Shown here piece after piece: positions 4,941-7,347 of a DNA stretch of 7,347 nucleotides; within the stretch, counting starts at the first letter, position 1; every line of letters begins with the position of its first letter. The position numbers and the translations under genes were made by a program. The stretch comes from Methylocystaceae bacterium. Its GTDB lineage: Bacteria; Pseudomonadota; Alphaproteobacteria; Rhizobiales; Beijerinckiaceae. The DNA lies in assembly GCA_003152255.1 (NCBI GenBank), contig PLZT01000187.1, positions 8,568-15,914 of the forward strand, in the 5' to 3' direction. The notes under the pieces are model-generated. The model saw nothing but the letters and a program-made list of their open reading frames with translations, was not told the origin of the DNA and did not search any database.

Positions 4941-5451
4941 CGCCGCGCTCCCGTTGTTCGAGAACCGCGAGCAGGATCGCGGCGCCAACCTTGTCGGTGG
5001 GGTCGAGTTCGAGCAGCTTTCCGACCGCCGCGCGGCCTTCCTCGATGTCGCCAAGGCGCATATTGAGATAGGCGTAACCCTTCAGCACGAACATGAAGAA
5101 GCGCGCCATCGGAGCGTCGAAGGAGGCGAACGCCGCCTGTCCCGGACGAACGAGACGCCAGTCGAGCGGCAGCGAATTGTCGATCGCCGCGCGGAGCAAG
5201 CAGGTCCGCGCAACGTCCAGGGCCTCGAGCAGTCGGCCCTTGTAGAAGAAAAAGCGGTAGAGACCAATCAGCACGGCGACGTGGTTTGGCGCGAGACGGC
5301 GGGCCTCGCGCAAATGCGCGAGCGCCGTCTCCGCTTGATCGTAGCTTAGACCCGCCTGATGGAGCAGGCTTTCAGCTTCGGGCGGGAGACCGCCCCCGAA
5401 CACGGAAGCGCCGAGGACGTCCGTCATTTCGTCGATGGCCGCAAGTGTCAT
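4930..5451 (-). CDS. TPR-like repeat protein of the nifB region
   Basis: A 173-residue, mostly helical protein. Helix pairs at about 36-83 (QAETALAHLREARRLAPNHV then GLYRFFFYKGRLLEALDVA) and 114-152 (FMFVLKGYAYLNMRLGDIEEG … LLELDP) have TPR-like spacing, with NHVAVLIGLYRFFFYKG resembling a canonical TPR helix A. There is no signal peptide; it should act as a cytosolic protein-interaction module. The ATG at 5451 is chosen because GGGAG lies about eight bases upstream, while the longer frame overlaps the IscA gene in a different phase. It begins 34 bases after the iscA-like stop and overlaps the LRV gene by 11 bases, so the products may act together. Its partner is unknown. Confidence 0.8.
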   Translation of the reverse strand: MTLAAIDEMTDVLGASVFGGGLPPEAESLLHQAGLSYDQAETALAHLREARRLAPNHVAVLIGLYRFFFYKGRLLEALDVARTCLLRAAIDNSLPLDWRLVRPGQAAFASFDAPMARFFMFVLKGYAYLNMRLGDIEEGRAAVGKLLELDPTDKVGAAILLAVLEQRERGDVD

Positions 5452-5485
5452 GACGGCGTCTCCCGAAGGCGAAGTCGTCCGGCTT

Positions 5486-5830
5486 TTAGGCCGTGACCGA
5501 CTCGGAAGCGGTTGCGTCGATAGTCGAGCAGCCACAATTCTTCTTTTTCGGATCGATGAAGACAAATCCGCTCGACGTGGCCGTTTCGGCGAAGTCGATC
5601 GTGACTCCGTCCAGCAACAGACGACTCTGCGCGGGAAGGAAAAGCTTCAGATCACCGTGTTCGAACAGTTTCTCGCCTTCGGCCGGCGCCGCCTGGACGC
5701 CGAACTCAGCCGACATGCCGGAGCAACCGCCCGGCGAAACCATCAGGCGAAAACCGTAACCCGGCTTGCCGTCGAACTTCAGCATGCGGCGAATGAATTT
5801 CTCCGCCGCCGGAGTGAAAGCGATATTCAT
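5486..5830 (-). CDS. IscA/HesB-family Fe-S assembly protein (nif-type)
   Basis: A 114-residue A-type Fe-S carrier. The family's three cysteines are present: Cys36 in GGCSG and Cys99/Cys101 in a CGC near the C-terminus. They follow [13 protein letters not shown] and [13 protein letters not shown], and SSGFVFIDP precedes the CGC. Such proteins hold and transfer iron or clusters to target apoproteins; a copy in a nif operon (often called nif-specific IscA) probably supplies NifB or the ferredoxins. The ATG at 5830 overlaps the fdxN stop by four bases (ATGA), with GGGAGG six bases upstream. The C-terminal 13 residues after the CGC extend slightly past the usual end of the family. Confidence 0.95.
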   Translation of the reverse strand: MNIAFTPAAEKFIRRMLKFDGKPGYGFRLMVSPGGCSGMSAEFGVQAAPAEGEKLFEHGDLKLFLPAQSRLLLDGVTIDFAETATSSGFVFIDPKKKNCGCSTIDATASESVTA

Positions 5831-6060
5831 GCCGCGCCTCCCGTGGGCTGGTAGCGCGGAAGGGACGTGTCGATGATGCAGGTGTCATCGACCGGGCAGA
5901 CCGCGACGCATTGCGCAACGTCGAAGTAGCCGATGCATTCCGTGCATTTTTTCGGGTTTATGACGAACGTGCCGTTCTTTTCCGAAATCGCCACATTGGG
6001 GCATTCCGCTTCGCACGCCGAGCAAGACGTGCACTGCGAAGCAACTATCTTATAGGTCAT
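5827..6060 (-). CDS. fdxN: 2[4Fe-4S] ferredoxin FdxN type
   Basis: A 77-residue bacterial-type ferredoxin with two cluster motifs. The first is C10-x2-C13-x2-C16-x3-C20-P. The second is C39-x2-C42-x8-C51-x3-C55-P, with the enlarged x8 loop typical of the Allochromatium-like/FdxN group. An additional cysteine (61) follows. FdxN beside nifB is known in several diazotrophs to support NifB-dependent FeMo-co synthesis or to donate electrons to nitrogenase. The ATG at 6060 has AGGAG about eight bases upstream. The 39-base gap from nifB holds only this ribosome site. The symbol fits position and motif, though FdxB-like names are used in some species. Confidence 0.93.
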   Translation of the reverse strand: MTYKIVASQCTSCSACEAECPNVAISEKNGTFVINPKKCTECIGYFDVAQCVAVCPVDDTCIIDTSLPRYQPTGGAA

Positions 6061-6099
6061 GTTGATTGCTCCTCTATCGAGAAGGGTTGAGCGGGACGT

Positions 6100-7347
6100 T
6101 TACGCCGAGATGTAGGCGCCCTGCCGGATGTCAGCGTCGCCGCGCGCGACGTGAGCGATCTCGCCGCGCTTCACGCGATCGAGATAGTCCTTGAAGTAGG
6201 CGATGGCCGATTGCTCGATGAACTCGAACGCGTACTGGTCGATCGGTTCGATGCCGGCCGCGGTCAGTTCGTCCTTCGGGCAATGGCCGATTTTGGCGAC
6301 GAACACCGCCGCGCAATCGTTGATCGCCTTGATCACGGTTTCGAGACTGTCTTCCTCGCCATAACCGCCTTGGCAATAGAGGTCGACGCGGCGGTGGCCG
6401 ACGAATTTCGCTCCCTTGGAGCTGAGTTCATAGACCTGGAACTCCTTGGCGTGGCCAAAGTGTTCGTTGATGCGGCCGCTGCCCTTCGTGGCGACGGCGA
6501 CGAGGATCTTGATGTCGCTCGCTTCTTCTCGCGCCAGCGTCTCAAGTTCGGCGTTCTTCGCCGCGACCTTCGCGAGACGCTCTTGTTCGACCGCGTTCTG
6601 ATAGGCTTGACGCGATTCGAGATCGTAGGAAACGTCCATTTCCATGATCTTTTCCGTGGTGAATTCCGCGGAGCGGTCCTCCCCGAGCAGGCCCACCGCG
6701 TCGGCGCGACATTGGCGGCAATGCCGCATCATGTTCATCTCGCCTTCGCAGCTGTCCTGCAACGCCTTCAGTTCTTGCGCCGTCGGTCCGCGCTGGCCAG
6801 TGAGACCAAACACCGTGCCATGTTCGGGCGCGGAAATCAGAGGCATGATGTTATGCAGGAAGGCGCCGCGAGATTTCACCGCGCGGTTGACCTCGACCAG
6901 ATGCTTGTCGTTGACGCCCGGGATCATCACGGAATTCACCTTGCAGAGAATGCCGCGCTCGGTTAGCATTTCGAGGCCCTGCATTTGGCGCTCGGTCAAA
7001 ATCCGCGCCGCCTCGATTCCGGTGACGCGCTTGTTCTTCCAGAAGATCCACGGATAGATTTGCGCGCCCACTTCCGGATCGACCATGTTCACCGTGATGG
7101 TCACGTGATCGACGTTGTATTTGGCGATCGTGTCGACGTGATCGGGCAGCGCCAGACCGTTGGTCGACAGGCACAGCTTAATGTCGGGCGCCGTCTTCGA
7201 GATTAGTTCGAACGTCTTGAATGTCTTGGCCGGATTGGCGAGCGGATCGCCGGGGCCGGCGACTCCAAGTACGGTCATCTGCGGAATGGTGGAAGCCACG
7301 GCGAGCACTTTTTTCGCCGCTTGTTCGGGGGTCAGCTTTTCGCTGAC
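6100..7347 (-). CDS. nifB: NifB, radical-SAM FeMo-cofactor synthase (partial, N-terminus off the right edge)
   Basis: The window holds 415 residues, ending at the TAA at 6100. NifB converts Fe-S clusters into NifB-co, the precursor of all nitrogenase cofactors. Seen here are the SAM-binding GPGDPLANP segment, [18 protein letters not shown], and [26 protein letters not shown] is followed by the C-x9-C-x2-C region ([19 protein letters not shown]) that binds the substrate clusters. From about residue 280 to 388 a NifX-like domain follows ([28 protein letters not shown]), typical of proteobacterial NifB with a fused NifX domain. The radical-SAM CxxxCxxC lies beyond 7347, so roughly 80-100 residues are missing. 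The frame is open at the edge, so the start cannot be given. It is presumably the first gene of this transcript. Confidence 0.97.
   Translation of the reverse strand, partial: VSEKLTPEQAAKKVLAVASTIPQMTVLGVAGPGDPLANPAKTFKTFELISKTAPDIKLCLSTNGLALPDHVDTIAKYNVDHVTITVNMVDPEVGAQIYPWIFWKNKRVTGIEAARILTERQMQGLEMLTERGILCKVNSVMIPGVNDKHLVEVNRAVKSRGAFLHNIMPLISAPEHGTVFGLTGQRGPTAQELKALQDSCEGEMNMMRHCRQCRADAVGLLGEDRSAEFTTEKIMEMDVSYDLESRQAYQNAVEQERLAKVAAKNAELETLAREEASDIKILVAVATKGSGRINEHFGHAKEFQVYELSSKGAKFVGHRRVDLYCQGGYGEEDSLETVIKAINDCAAVFVAKIGHCPKDELTAAGIEPIDQYAFEFIEQSAIAYFKDYLDRVKRGEIAHVARGDADIRQGAYISA

Noticed and set aside
6151..6966. 271-codon open frame on the plus strand
   Set aside because: It is antisense to well-conserved nifB coding sequence and has no ribosome site or family motif.
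1..7347. CRISPR array, insertion sequence, tRNA or integrase signature
   Set aside because: No direct-repeat array, transposase motif, tRNA-like cloverleaf or integrase was seen. Genes are packed with gaps of at most 51 bases, apart from the 132-base gap.

Overview
The window is a compact, entirely minus-strand stretch of a nitrogen-fixation (nif) gene cluster. The organism is most likely a GC-rich alphaproteobacterium. Evidence is the high-GC third positions, the nifB–fdxN–nifZ–nifT order typical of alphaproteobacterial diazotrophs (Rhizobiales-type bacteria, possibly a type II methanotroph), and good Shine-Dalgarno sites at nearly every gene. The genus cannot be fixed from the sequence alone. 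Read in the transcribed direction (from 7347 down to 1), there are fourteen genes. The first (nifB) and last (a thioredoxin-like ferredoxin) are cut by the window edges.

Region 7347–5486 is the FeMo-cofactor and iron-sulfur block. It holds the C-terminal four-fifths of NifB (radical-SAM part plus a fused NifX-like domain), a 2[4Fe-4S] FdxN-type ferredoxin, and an IscA/HesB-type Fe-S assembly protein. Region 5451–4137 holds two repeat proteins whose genes overlap: a TPR-like protein, and an LRV protein with an N-terminal four-cysteine motif. Region 4134–3332 holds two tandem nifZ-type genes and nifT, with a strong GC hairpin between the second nifZ and nifT. Region 3329–1909 holds an unrecognised 90-residue protein with paired His-Cys motifs. 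It overlaps a DegT/DnrJ/EryC1/StrS-fold protein that lacks the PLP-binding lysine.

The only sizeable intergenic gap (1777–1908) carries a good match to a sigma-54 (-24/-12) promoter. It precedes a second set of genes: an ISC-type [2Fe-2S] ferredoxin, a 71-residue protein of unknown function, a SIR2-like protein with degraded signature residues, and a thioredoxin-like [2Fe-2S] ferredoxin that runs off the left edge.

The upper part is therefore standard cofactor synthesis, nitrogenase maturation (NifB, FdxN, NifZ) and electron supply. The less usual content lies at 3329–296: a putative pseudo-aminotransferase, a SIR2-like protein without the expected histidine, and two small orphan proteins, all co-oriented with nif genes and two ferredoxins. 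If anything here is undescribed, it is this accessory module. No RNA genes, mobile elements or CRISPR arrays were seen, and every plus-strand open frame looks like an antisense shadow.
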